A stretch of 64,000 nucleotides of DNA from Hemileia vastatrix (taxonomy: Eukaryota > Basidiomycota > Pucciniomycetes > Pucciniales > Zaghouaniaceae): NCBI GenBank assembly GCA_030280995.1, contig JASXTE010000005.1, forward strand, positions 28,688,501 to 28,752,500, written 5' to 3'. Below, piece after piece: positions 33,858-45,717 of the stretch (position 1 is the first letter of the stretch; each line of letters opens with the position of its first letter). The notes below the pieces were generated by a model, which saw only the letters and a list, made by a program, of their open reading frames with translations, was not told the origin of the DNA and ran no database searches. A program made the translations under genes and the position numbers.

Positions 33858-34653
33858 CTATTCAGTATCAGGGTGAAAGCTAATAGGATATCCTTTCCAG
33901 TCTTCAGGCATGAAAAAGTGAGGGGGATCAGCAGGGAATCCAAGAATAGTTGATGAGCTGATTTTGTTCATTAGTTGACCTATCATTTCTATGTGGGTGT
34001 AGCGAGCTTCAAGTTCAGTTTCAGAAAAAGCTGGTGCGTTATAATAGGATAGAGACATAGCATCATATATAAGACGATTTCTCGAAAACATTCGCATGGA
34101 ATAGACAAAGGGTAAAGGCATAGGAGCCCATCCCAGGGAGATGGATTTATTGAATCCTGACAAGGAGTCAGTGGGAAAGGAGAGCGTAAGTATAATAAAG
34201 GATCCTTACTTGCTAATAAGTTTTCTGGGCGTGCTGATGGCAAAGTAATGGTAACCGTGTCAGGAGCAGCTGCAGTGGAGCCTGGGCGCATAGAAGCATT
34301 AGAGCTCAGAGTGGAATAAGGTGTAGCGCTAGTCTGAATAGATATTTCACGCATGGGAAACTAGGAAGCAATGGTGAATCATAAGGAACATTATTATTAC
34401 TGGAGATAGTGGGACTAGTGGTTGTAACTATGGGAGCGCTACTAGTAGAGCTAGGTGGAAAGCGAATATAACCAGTAGGCTGAGGATTATTCTGTTTAAA
34501 AGAGATATTGCAAGTTTTGTGGTATCTGAAGCAATTGTCACAGGCAGGTCTAAAGGAGGCATACCCCCGAGGTTTAGAAAATGTACAATGAAAGTTGCGG
34601 CGTTTACAAAACAAGCACGCTTGATCTTTGGGAACCGTACAATATTGAGTCAT
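33858..34653 (-). pseudogene. Antisense cysteine-cluster gene 1 of family B (copy 1)
   Basis: Minus-strand gene inside the plus-strand element. Met at 34653 (MTQYCTVPKDQACLF). The N-terminus has two CX2CX6C triplets, CLFCKRRNFHC and CDNCFRYHKTC, together C-X2-C-X6-C-linker-C-X2-C-X6-C, which resembles a Zn2Cys6 cluster with a long linker. A Ser/Thr/Pro-rich middle follows, then an intron candidate with donor GTAAGG near 34222 and acceptor TTGTCAG near 34161, and a C-terminal exon (FNKSISLGWAPMPLPF ... MPEDWKGYPISFHPDTE) ending at 33858. A one-base shift near 34340 breaks exon 1 here, but the partial copy at 39684 is open there. Function unknown; DNA binding is an inference. Confidence 0.65.
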
Positions 34654-35133
34654 AATATTTGGATGAAAGAGATCTAGGTTATGAGAAAGTCTATTTATAA
34701 GATAACAATGGCATCATATAGGAGTCATCAGTTGAGCCATGTCTGACTTGAGCGCTGGATGGTTTCTAAGAAGATAGTGAAAATTTTTTGTCATAATGAA
34801 CTACCCAAGGAAAGGCAAATCTGTCGAGGTCAAGGAAAATTCATATATTGTGAAGATCTGAAGATTACAAGAGAGCGCATACATATACGATGCAGGGGAA
34901 GTATTTGCTGCTATAGAAAGTAGAAACGATCTCAAGTTGTTATTTTTTGTTGTTTCATAATTCATAAGCACTTAGTAGAAGGGTGCGCTGCTTAGAAAAA
35001 GGATGATTTTTTTTGAAGGCAACTCATCTCACAGTTGTATAATTCTAACAGGAAAATTAAGGGAAAAAAATAAAATTACAGTTTTTTTACAAGGTAATAC
35101 ACAATTTACAGGGAATATATACAAGGAAGATTT
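34654..35133. other. Spacer between antisense genes
   Basis: No gene recognised. Mixed sequence with conserved counterparts at 40489-41010, so it belongs to the element. It could contain the antisense gene 1 promoter. Confidence 0.45.
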
Positions 35134-36119
35134 TCAGTATTCTGTGTCATCAAAGATTGGAATGCAGAAAGCCCAGTCGTTAACAGCCTCTTGCATGTTT
35201 TGTTGCAAGGTGGTTATTAGCTGTTTTTGTTTATCATACTCGGTGCGAGTATAAACTGGGACTGCCTCAAGGAATTCTTCGATGGAAGTTAACATTTTGT
35301 TCATACGACGCATGGTTGCATTGTACGGAGGGCAGGCAATTTACTCTGCAAATTCCCAGTTTTGAGACATGGCAGGCTCTTCATCATCGACATCTGGAAA
35401 AGTTTTGATGGGCCATTCGTCCGAGATGATGGTATTGAAGACTGGCTGCATAGTTGTCCAGTCAGGGGTGGGTATTTGAGGAGAACACTCCGGAATAGGC
35501 TCAGTATCCCAGACGAGATCTTCTTCCAAGGCTGGAAGGAATAGAGGAACGTTAGGAGGCGGAGGCGTTTCAGCGTAAGGTGTGCCTGGCACATTCTAAA
35601 AGAGAAAAAAAAAAGAGAGAATGTTAGCATTAGAAAAGGAAGAAGTAGGAAAAGGAAGACTTACGGTAGTCTCCTCTGAAAAGAGAGATCTTGGGACAGA
35701 AGCAATGCTATTGGGTGTAGATTCGCGGTAACTAACCTTGGCTCGTTTGTTTCCAGGTGGGGTAACAGGAGCAGGAGCTGGGCGCTTGATGGTCATTTGA
35801 CTCATAATATTAGTGGTGGAAGCGTTAGGGTCCAGTTGTGCAACGGTGGGCGGCCCATTGTTACTACACTTCTTTTTATGTTTCTTGCAGTAATTGCATG
35901 ACTCAAAAAAAGGGGGGGAAAGAAATGAAAGGTTAGTAACAACAAGGAAGGAAAGTGAAAATAACTTACAGTGAAGAAACTATTGCCACGGTGGGCTTTT
36001 GAGAAATGACAAGGATTTATGCCATTTTCAATGCAGCGGGTGCATCTTGTCCCACCCATCAGTGTAGTTATGGGTGTTGTTGGTGGAGCAGCAGGGGCTG
36101 AGTGCGCACAAACTGTCAA
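35134..36119 (-). pseudogene. Antisense cysteine-cluster gene 2 of family B (copy 1)
   Basis: Spliced minus-strand gene. Exon 1 carries RCTRCIENGINPCHFSKAHRG, then an intron with donor GTAAGTTATTTTC near 35970. Exon 2 carries SCNYCKKHKKKCSNNG and a basic, Pro-rich stretch (KRPAPAPVTPPGNKRAK). A second intron near 35665-35595 is followed by a C-terminal acidic/Pro exon (PGTPYAETPPPPNVPLF ... TPDWTTMQPVF ... FLEAVPVYTRTEY ... IFDDTEY) ending at TGA 35134. The two cysteine groups (CX2CX7C and CX2CX6C) parallel gene 1. A TAA near 35342 breaks the last exon; the other copy reads through. The start may lie upstream (Met at about 36178). Role unknown. Confidence 0.62.
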
Positions 36120-36311
36120 ATTGTGTCCACAAAGTTGGCAGTATTTTCAGTGTTAGGATTAGTTCTTCTGTTGTTCATTGAAAGATATGAAGGATGACAG
36201 ATAAGAGAAGGAGAGGAAAGATAAAAGAAGAAGATAGAAGATGGAGGAAGGAAACGCTGAAAGATGCAGGTATTTATGGGCTCCAGGGGACAGTCGCAAG
36301 TAGAGGGAGGA
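36120..36311 (+). other. Family B 3' end with polypurine tract
   Basis: Contains the start side of antisense gene 2 and ends GTAGAGGGAGGA directly before TGTGG, the polypurine tract. The same tract precedes 41856. Confidence 0.65.
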
Positions 36312-37524
36312 TGTGGTACGTGCCTCGCAGGGAGCATAATTTTAGACCAATCAGTGCGCGTAGTCCAGGAAGAACAAAGGAAGTTAGCGCAGTAGGTAGT
36401 GCTAAAATATAATATGTATTTGTGTGTTTCAAAGAACAAAGGAAATGGAAGCGTGGAAAAGGATTGAGGGTCTGTGCACTCAGATTTTGCAGCAAGATGT
36501 GCCGCACAATGGGGAATTGTGTGTTATTGATTTAGGACTGTAAAGCGCTAAACAATATGGATTTTGACTTTCCAATAATTATGTGTTACGCATTAAGGAA
36601 AGAGTTATGGCTTAAGGACAACTCAAGTGCATAGTATACTGTACCGTGGCTAGTTGGGTAACTTACTGAAACAGGTAATAAGGGAGGCTAACTAGTTAAG
36701 TGAATTTCAGAACTATGAAATTAGTATTAAAGAAAGGAGATTGGGGACTCAATCACAAAACTACTCAAGAGTCAAGGCAACTAGGATCAGGGCTAGTATG
36801 GGTTAAACCTGAAATTAGCGCTGAAGCATAACAAAGGTATAGTCAAAAGCGCATATGTGGAGTATGAGTGAAACAAGTTAATACTAGTGTTAGTAATCAT
36901 AGGGTATATTTTAGGCGCTTTAGTTTCTACAAGAAGTGTACATAGTTTTCTAATAGATTAGTTATTGTTTTACTAATGTGGCGCTTGAGCCAGTGCTGGA
37001 GATTCACTAGGGAAGTGTGTCTTGAGTACTGGGAAAATATAAAAAGGAGGACTATTTGATAAAGATAGGGAGTCTAGTAGTAAGTAGAATATATAGAGAG
37101 ATATAGAATAGTAAATTGGAGATATTTCTGACTTTTTTATCATTTATGCGTCTGTGTGTGTATTTCATATAGCATAAGTGAAAGAGCGCAACATAGAGGG
37201 AATATATAGATTTTGTAGGATTGACTATTATTAGAGTTTTTTTATTGCTTTAATAAGGCATATTCAAAGAGAGCCCTTCAAGAGGGAGTAGCTGTGAATA
37301 TTAGCACTTATTAAGAATAGAAATATCCAGATAGTAATACTTGTTTTTCCTGATCTCTAAAACTCATCTCTCATCTTATAAACTTTTTAATCAAATATTA
37401 GTGTTACACATTATTGCGCTGTATTTAAAAATAAGAGTGGCAGGCACTTCTTTTTAGAAATTGAAGAGGAGAACCAACCCATCTCACATTGTGTCTACTG
37501 CTTAGTACTTTAGAACAGTCTACA
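36312..37524 (+). repeat. Family B LTR (middle)
   Basis: 1213 bp, TGTGGTACGTGCC to CAGTCTACA. It is preceded by a polypurine tract but followed by mid-interior sequence (CCACAATGACAATAAAC, matching 30352 onward) instead of a primer binding site. It is therefore the 3' LTR of an inner B element. Confidence 0.9.
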
Positions 37525-39087
37525 CCACAATGACAATAAACTAGTAGTGTAGAAAGTTTGTAAATACATAAAACTAGATGTTGAAGATGCAAAGGATGTT
37601 TGTAGCAAAGGTAGTCTGCAACTGAATTTAGGGAATGCTGAAGCTAACGTAGCTACAAGGAGTGCACTAGGCAAGGAATTGGAAGAGTCAGATGACGAAG
37701 ATGATTCAAGGGGAAGTCAAGATAGTTGCACTCATCCCAAATTGGGGGAGTATTCTGAAGACAACACATCTACTGATGAGGGAGGATAGTTGTTAAGGTT
37801 ATATCTGGAAGGTAGTGCTAAACCAGATTTTTTGCGATAAAAAGGATTGGCGCAATATTGAAAAGCGCGCTAAAGGTTATTTTATTAAAAATGGGAAGTT
37901 ATGGAAGGATCAAGCTTCGTTTCCTCAGTTAGTTGTCCAAAATAGGAAAGGGAAGGAGAAGATACTCAGGGAGTTACATTAGAATTAAGGACAAAGAGGT
38001 CAAGACAAGATGTATCAAAGAGTTAGGGAAAAATACTGGTGGCCCAATATGAAGAATGAAGTAAGAGATTGGGTTAAATCTTGTCCTTAATGTCAGCCTA
38101 GGAGTTACAGAAAGCCAAAAGAGAAAGGTAGAGCAACGGGAAAAGATACTGTTTTTGGTAGGGTCAGTTTAGATGCAGCTCATATAAAAGTAGGACACCT
38201 TAAATACTTGGTATTAGTCAGGGATTATCTATCAGGATGGGTTGAAGCAGCACCATTGGTAAATCTTAAGGCGAGTAATGTAGCTGAATTCTTGAAGAAA
38301 AAATGGGTTTATAGGTATGGGGTAATGAAGATGGTGGCCGTTGATGGTGGCACTGAATTTTCTGGAGAATTCTAAGAAGTAGTCAAAGGTATTGGCACAA
38401 GGCTAAGAGTTGCAACACCATATTATCCTGAAGCAGAGTGGATGGTAAAAAGAGGGCATCAAGTTATAAAGGATGTGCTAGTTAAATTATGTGGGAATAA
38501 TGGGGCAAAGTGGAAGAACTACTTGCCATTAGTTCTGTTTGGAGACAGGATTTCAGCTAAAAGAACAACAGGGTTTTCACCGTATGAGCTTATTTTTGGT
38601 CAAAGGGTGGTATTACCTATTGATCTAGAGGATGGATCTTTTTCTAGGATGTGACTGGGATCAAGTGTGCTTGACTGAAGATTTGATTCTAGCAAGGGTA
38701 GCGCATCTTGAAAGAAAAGACAAGTTTGTGGAGAAGACATATGATAGAATGATGCAGATCCGGGAAAAGTCAGTTAAATATTGGGATGAGCGTTTAGCGC
38801 ATAGGTTAAGGAAGCCATTGAACCCAGGAGATTTGGTTTTGATTTATATTAGAAGTTTAGAAAGCCAATGGGGGAAGATGTTTTCTGACAGGTGGAACGG
38901 TCCTTATAGGATAAGAAAGCAGATAACTGGGGGGTCTTACTTACTGGAGGAACTGGATGGTACTGAATGGAAGCGACATGTGGCTGCAGATCAGATCAAA
39001 AGATTCTACCCAAGGGGTTTTCCAGTGATACAAGATAACCTCCTTAATGAGGAAAAACTATTAGAATTACCTCCGGGAAGAGGTTGA
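37525..39087 (+). pseudogene. Partial outer family B copy: linker and integrase
   Basis: Starts at a point equivalent to 30352 of the inner copy. Integrase remains: WWPNMKNEVRDWVKSCP (next Cys context now stop-CQ), LDAAHIKVGHLKYL, AVDGGTEFSGEF, YYPEAEWMVKRGHQ, ISAKRTTGFSPYELIFGQ. Open only at 38442-38654 and 38632-39087. Several stops and a frameshift near 38645. The site corresponding to 30620/31943 is uninterrupted here (GAAGACAACACATC at about 37755), giving the empty site for the solo LTR. Confidence 0.85.
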
Positions 39088-39683
39088 ACTAACAAGTTAT
39101 GTAAGACTTGTTTATCTAAGAGAACTCACAGGAGACTTTGACATAGTTGTGACGGATAGAGGGCGCAAACTAGAAGTTAGGTGCACTATGGCTGAACTCA
39201 CAACTTTCATAAGCCCCCAGATGAGGGCTTAGAGGAAAATGAAATCTTATATTTTCATTGTTCGAGGGAACATGACGGGATAGGAAATTGGATTAAAGGA
39301 GGCACATACCATGTAAAGGCAAAAGACACTGGGAATTTAGCTAATGAGTTAAGTAACCAGGAGTGGAATAACAATTTATATATGGGGCACTCTACAGTTC
39401 AATTCTTACTTACATTGTGTATTTTTTTATCACAGTAAAGGCAGTAAAGTTTTATGATTTAAAATTTTTTTTATGAATTTTTTATAGGGTTTACAGTCTT
39501 TTAAAGAAAGTAGAGGGAGAAAAGTTAGGCTCTCCAAAATTAGAAGACAAGTAGTATGGAAGACAGGTGTAGAAGAATAGCTCTGTGTCTAAAACAATTA
39601 TTTAAAGGCATAGCAAGAAAAAATATGAAGACTATTTACAGGGATAATGGACAGAGAAGGCTCATATGGAGAGCACTAGTGGA
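39088..39683 (+). other. Outer family B copy 3' region
   Basis: No sense gene. Collinear with 33246-33857. Confidence 0.5.
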
Positions 39684-40488
39684 CTATTCAGTATTGGGGT
39701 GAAAGCTATTAGGATATCCTTTCCAGTCTTCAGGAATGAAAAAACAGCAAGGATCGGCAGGGAATCCATGAATAGTTGATGAGCTGATTTTGTTCATTAG
39801 TTGACCTATCATTTCTATATGGGTGTAGCGAGCTTCAAGTTCAGTGTCAGAAAAAGCTGGTGCGTTATAATAGGATAGAGACATAGCGTCATATATAAGA
39901 AAAAGCCTGGAAAACATTTGCATGGAATGAATGAAAGGTAAAGGAATAGGAACCCATCCCAGGGAGATGGATTCATTGAAGCGTGAAAAAGAGTCAGCGG
40001 GTAAGGGAAGCATAATTATGATTAAGGGTACTTACTTGCTAATAGGTTTTGTGGGCGGGCTGATGGCAAAGAAATGGTAACCGCATCAGGAGTAGCTGTA
40101 GTGGAACCTGAGCGCATAGAAGCATTAGAGCTCAAAGTGGAAGAAGGCGCAGTGCTAGGCTGGATAGATATTTTGCGCCTGGAAAAATTAGGAAGCAATG
40201 GCAACTTGTAAGGAACGTTATTATTGGTAGAAGAGTTGGGGCTAGCAGGACTAGTGGTTGTAATTATGGGGGCGCTACTGGTAGAACTAGGTGGAAAGAA
40301 AATATATCCAGTAGGCTGAGGAGTATTTTGGTTCAGAGAGATATTGCAAGTTTTGTGGTATCTAAAGCAGTTTTCACAGGAAAGTCTAAAGGAGGCATCC
40401 ACCGAGGTCTATAAAATGTACAATGAAAGTTGAAGCGTTTAAAAAATGAGCATGCTTGATTATTGGGAACTGTGTGATATTGAGTCAT
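39684..40488 (-). pseudogene. Antisense cysteine-cluster gene 1 (outer copy)
   Basis: Same gene as at 33858. 126 codons are open at 40402-40022 (LSCENCFRYHKTC ... PSSTSSAPIITTTSP ... SARPQNLLASK), ending at a GTAAGTAC donor. The C-terminal exon (FNESISLGWVPIPLPF ... NSFHPNTE) is open at 40013-39684. The first cysteine group is degraded (SFFKRFNFHC) and shifted out of frame. Matching protein sequence in two copies, with different breaks, supports a real ancestral gene. Confidence 0.65.
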
Positions 40489-41010
40489 GATTTTTGGATG
40501 AAGGTAATCTGGGTTTTTAGACGGGCTATTTATAGGTCAATAATGGCATTATAGAAAAGACATCAGTTGCGCAATAACTGACATGAGCGCTGAATTGTTT
40601 CTAAGAAGGATATGAAGAATTTTCATCAAAAAAAAAGAAAAAAAATAAGGGACCTAAGGAAAGGCAAATCTGTTGAAGTCAAGGGAAAGTCATACGTTGC
40701 CAAGATCTGAAGATTTCAAGGGAATGCATGCATATATGAAGCACGGGATGTACTTGCTGCTACAGGGAGTAGCACCAATCTCAAACTTATTTTGTGTTTA
40801 TTGTTTCATCTTTCATAGGCACTTAGTAGTAAGGTGCGCTGTTTGGAAAAAGGATGATATTTTTTGGGGCAACTCATCTTGCAGATGTTGGGTTCTCACA
40901 AGGAACTTGGAGTCAAGCAGAATTAACAAGAAAAAAGAAAAAAATTATTATTGTTGCATTTTTTTTAAAAAGCTATGTACAATTTATTAGGAATATATAA
41001 GGAAGATTTT
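40489..41010. other. Spacer between antisense genes (outer copy)
   Basis: Nothing recognised; collinear with 34654-35133. Confidence 0.4.
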
Positions 41011-41805
41011 TTAGTATTCAGTGTCATCATAGATTGGGACACAGAAGTCCCAGTCCTTAACAGCCTATTGCTTGTTTTGTTGCCAGGTGGTCATTAGCTA
41101 TTTTTGTTTATTATACTTGGCGCGAGTATAAACCGGGACCGCCTCAAGAAATTTATTGAAAGCAGCTATCATATTGTTCATACAACGCATGGTTGCATTG
41201 TATGGTGCGCAGGCAATGTGCTCTGCAAAATACCAGTTTTTAGCTATGGTGGGCTCATCCTCATCATTGTTAGGAGGGACGTCAGCTGGCCAATCATCTG
41301 GGATGATGATGTCGTAAACTGGCTGAAGAGCAGTCCAGTCAGGAGTTGGTGTGCTCTGAGTACACTCCAGAATAGGGTTGGTATCCCAGACAGGTTCTTC
41401 TTCCAAGAATGGAAGAAACAGAGGAGCGTTCGGAGGTGGAGGCAATGCAGTGTAAGGTGTGTCTGGCGCATTCTAAGAAAGGAAGGAATAGAAATGAAGA
41501 AAACTTACACTAAAGATAGTATTTCCACGGCGGGCTTTTGAGAAATGGCAGGGAGTTATCCGATTCTCGATGCAGAAGGTGCATCTTTCCCCACCCATCA
41601 GCCTAGTTACTGGTGGAATAGGTGGAGCACCAGTGTGCTGGGTGCTGACAAACTGTTGGATTGCATCCACATTGTTGGCGGTATTTTTGGTGTTAATGGT
41701 AGTGTTTCTAGTATTTATTGAAGGAAATAAATTTGAGAAAGTAAAAATGAGGATTTTTAGTAAGTAAGGGAAGAAGTTTGAAGATGGAGGAAGAAAGCGC
41801 TGCAA
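41011..41805 (-). pseudogene. Antisense cysteine-cluster gene 2 (outer copy, one Cys exon missing)
   Basis: Exon 1 is open from about 41805 and includes ANNVDAIQQFVSTQ and RCTFCIENRITPCHFSKARRG, then a donor GTAAGTTTTC near 41505. The next acceptor (TTTCTTAG near 41473) leads directly to APDTPYTALPPPPNAPLF, so the middle exon with CNYCKKHKKKC present in copy 1 is absent. The final exon reads EEEPVWDTNP ... FLEAVPVYTRAKYNKQK with two late stops and ends DDTEY at 41011. Confidence 0.62.
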
Positions 41806-41855
41806 GACGCAGGATATTTATAGGCTCCTGGGGACAGTGGCGAGTAGAGGGAGGA

Positions 41856-41897
41856 TGTGGTATGCACCTTGCAAGTAGTTTGATTTTGCACCAATCA
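41856..41897 (+). repeat. Outer family B 3' LTR, left part
   Basis: TGTGGTATGCACC up to CACCAATCA, then interrupted by A3. Preceded by the polypurine tract GTAGAGGGAGGA. Confidence 0.85.
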
Positions 41898-43074
41898 TGT
41901 CAGCCTAGATATCCCTAGGAGTGAGTATTTCTTATACTTAAAATAAGATAACCTTAAGAAAATTAAGCTTATATCTTAAAAATAAGGTTAAAATAATAAT
42001 ATATATGATTATATTACATATATATATAATTATTACTCTATTATATAAATTATAGTAGTTTAAATAGCTTATCCATAGCCTAATAATACTTATTTAGGTT
42101 TTAATGGAGTAATAATATACTTATCTTAAGAGATATGAAGTAATTATTGACATACATAAGCTTATATGTATACATAAATCTCATATTCAGTGAAATATGC
42201 AGTATATTATGTATATTTAGTTATATAAGTGGGTTTAGCCCCTTGATAGCCTATAAACTTAATTTTTCTGCTTATTTTAGGTCATATGGACGTATCCAGT
42301 GGACTAACAATGCCTACAGAAGCATAAACATCTATTTCAGGGGCATACACTCAGTCTGGACAACTTAATCTGCTTCCTTGGATGGATATTCACAGATTTA
42401 TGGGTTGGGAGGTCATTGCTGGGTTAATATGGATGCTTGGGGATGTTATTCGGGGCTTGGAAACTTTAATTGTTTCCTTTATATTCTTTGGGTTTCATTA
42501 AATCTCTTTTTGATTGCTTATTTTACCTGTTTCTTTATGGTATCCACTTTTATCTGGATTTTCTATTTGTGGTATAGATCTGTGTTATCATTAATTGTGA
42601 TGGAGGGTCCTTACTGGAGGTCTGGGTGTTGAATCTGCTTGAAGTGGATGCCATGGGGAGGTGATGGGCCCTCACAGTGATGTAATTGCCGGGGATAGAA
42701 GTGACATCATCTGGATTGAAGGTCTGTGCACTCAAGGGGATTTGAGTATAAGTAAGGAGGGATTTTGACGGTTATTTATCATCAATTACTTACTACAATT
42801 CAATAAAAAACTTCAATACAATTATTAAAATTTAGAAATATATTATAAAGCCTTTTATAAGTTGATATTATCATTATATAAGCTATAACTATATTCAATT
42901 TATCTATTTTCCATCACTAGCGCGCATTTAAATCCAAGTATTGTGAGTTTTATTTGAGTATAACTATTTTATTAGTCTTCCCCTGAGGTTTAATCACTAA
43001 ATCATTTTTCAATAAGTAGTAGGACCATAAATAAATACAATTATATCATACTTTTATACTAGACTATACTGACA
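41898..43074 (+). repeat. A3 5' LTR
   Basis: TGTCAGCCTAGATATCC to ATACTGACA. Differs from the 3' LTR at roughly a few percent of positions by eye, so it is not a very recent insertion. Confidence 0.93.
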
Positions 43075-43583
43075 ATTGGGGGTTTTCCTTAATTTTTACT
43101 TATTATTTAGTATAAGCCTTGGGACATGATTTTTACCTTAGTACAGCTCAAAATAACCAAATATATAGGTCTGCTGCATATTAGTAGGTCATTATAACTC
43201 AGTGATTGCGGAAAAGAACCCTTATAATAATTGTACTATTTTTTATAATAAAAATTAGGTATTTACAGTAGTAACTGTACCCAATATAAACTTAATTTCA
43301 CTTGGTATTTGGTCACCAATATAAAACCCAATTCAACTGGTATTTGGTTAAAGCTTGGTAAGCTAATTATTCACCCTTAAAAAGGTCTAGTTAAACTTAT
43401 TTTTTTATTTTTAACAGATTTTTTTGAATTTTTCTTATATTTTATTTAAATAAATAAAGATATAAATTCAGGGTAAGCTCCAGTGATTTTTAATTAGTAA
43501 TAACATTGCTAATAACTTTTGTCTACTAATTCCATAGAGTTTTTCCTTTCTGTAGACATGATATATTGTAATTATTAAAAATA
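43075..43583 (+). other. A3 leader
   Basis: Starts ATTGGGGGTTTTCC after the LTR (putative primer binding region). Same short repeats around CCAATATAAAC as in A1. No gene. Confidence 0.5.
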
Positions 43584-45717
43584 TGAGTTCTCCTCAGTAC
43601 AGTGTAAGTGACAAGCCTGCTTATAATACCAGGTCTAAAGCTAACAAAAACTAACCAGGACATAACCATGGAGGGTCAGCAATACCCCCAGGCAGAGAAA
43701 ATGAGCATAGTGGAAAAAGAAGCCCTTTTATAAAAGATAACCATAAAAAAGACAACTCCTCCTCTTCAGGATCAACTATCCCACTTGGCCAAACAGGTTT
43801 TGAAGTTGGAAGAATCCAAGGCACTCATGTTCAAAGAGGTAGAGAAATTACAGAACAATTGAAAGGTAGGGGTTTCAACAAGTGAATCAGACACTGGCAG
43901 AGCTAAAGGGAGGCCAGCCAAGTCAACCAAGTCAGCAACCCCCTATCCAAGGTGAGTCACATCACTCCCAGGAGAAACTCCTGGTAGACAAATGGAAGTG
44001 GGACTGGTTCCATCAACAATGGACCAGCCACAGCTGCAACAGGGATACACCACCTCATCAGACTTCCTCAGTTCACCCTTACAAAGGAAAAAAAGCACCA
44101 AAATTCAGGACTGGAATCTATCCCGTGGTAAGTAGATTACCCTCTCAGATTGAACACAATACTGATAATTACAATGTAGGTAACATTATTGATGTCAAAT
44201 CTGTGCAGAAAATATTGGATGACTTAAGAAATTTAGGTTTTAGAGTAGATACACCTGACTTGGACTTTGTCAATAACAACAGTAGTATTTATAATACAGT
44301 TAATCCTCAGTTGCCACCACTTACTAGTGAAATGAGAAGTTCACAAGAGAGTGAAAGAATTGAGAAGGAAGACATGGAGAATTTTAACAATAATCCAACT
44401 GTTCATAGAATTGTTTCAGCATTGTGGAATAGAATGACTGATTGTGAAGAACAGACAGTTAAGCTCACAAGTGATACAATTTCATCCTTAACATTAAATA
44501 TTTCTCAACTGGCAACACGTAATAAAGAATTAGAGAAAGAAAATTTGTCTCTAACTCTTAAATATGATTTATTGAGTAGTAAATATAATGAACTTTCAAA
44601 TAAGTTCTGTGAGTTGTAAAAGCTGTATGAAGCACATATATTGAAAATTTAATCAAGAACTAAGTTATCTTTTTCCCAGACAAATCAAAGTGTCTCTGAG
44701 TTGCTACAAATATTAACTAAAGTTGAGATTGAAACTGCCAATCTATTAATGAACCAGGATAATCATAAGTATAATCAATATAATAATAATCCTTTCATTG
44801 GCAAAAGTGAATCTCATTCCTTCCCTATACCACCACAATTAAAACCATCTGGTGGTAGTGTCAAATCTGAAAATGTAAGTCACAAATCCGTGCAGGAGGA
44901 AATACAAGACCATTTATCAAAAGTGAATGAGTTGTTGAATTTACCTAAGATTAGTGAGATAAAATCCAATCAGAAAAACTGGCCTAAGATAGATCAGTAC
45001 CCAACTTATGATGGGGAAGCCAGCTCAGATTGGAAACATTTTATCCAAAGAATTGACAATTTAAAATTCTCATATAAGTTACCAGATGAATAAATAACAT
45101 CAAAATTAATTTTTTTATTTAAGGATGTTCCTTTATTATGTTTTGAAGCTGTCTTGAGTGAGGGTAAAGATTACTCTTGGGCTGAATGGAAACAAATAAT
45201 TAAAACACAATTTGGAGGTTCTAAATTCAGACTTATTCAGCAGAGACTTTATGAGAAAACTAGGTATAGTCTGTTGAATGGTGACCAACCAATGGTATTT
45301 TTAATGAATCTAAATAAAATATTAAAAGCCATTGAGCCTAATATGGATTTTAACTTATTGAAATATAAGATAATATATAAATTACGTATATCTGTCAGAG
45401 ACATTTTTGTAGCTAGAACAATTAATGTTACTGAATATTCTGACTTTATTAATATTTGCAATGAAATATTACTAAACCATAAGTATGAAGCAAGGTATTC
45501 CACTTATAAACAAAATGTTGAACCTGTAAAAATTCAAAATTCAAAAACACTTCAGGAGAAGCAGAAAAAACCTACTGTACCTGTAGTACCTAAAACGTAT
45601 GAAACAAATACTTGTTATAAGTGTAACAAACCTTGGGTTAAAGGTCACAAATGTGAGAAAAATATAAATATTGTTGAAAATCAACGTGAATCTGAAACTA
45701 AAACTGAAAAAAGGTAA
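43584..45717 (+). pseudogene. A3 gag
   Basis: Met at 43584 (MSSPQYSVSDKPAYNTRSK) is followed by a stop in that frame; the main frame 43882-44619 carries the coiled-coil half and 44701-45093 plus 45154-45717 the capsid half (YPTYDGEASSDWKHFIQRI, KQIIKTQFGGSKF) and the cluster CYKCNKPWVKGHKC. It reads continuously through the site where A1 is frameshifted. Stops at 44617, 44650 and 45091. Ends at the TAA shared with A1 (45715). Confidence 0.85.
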
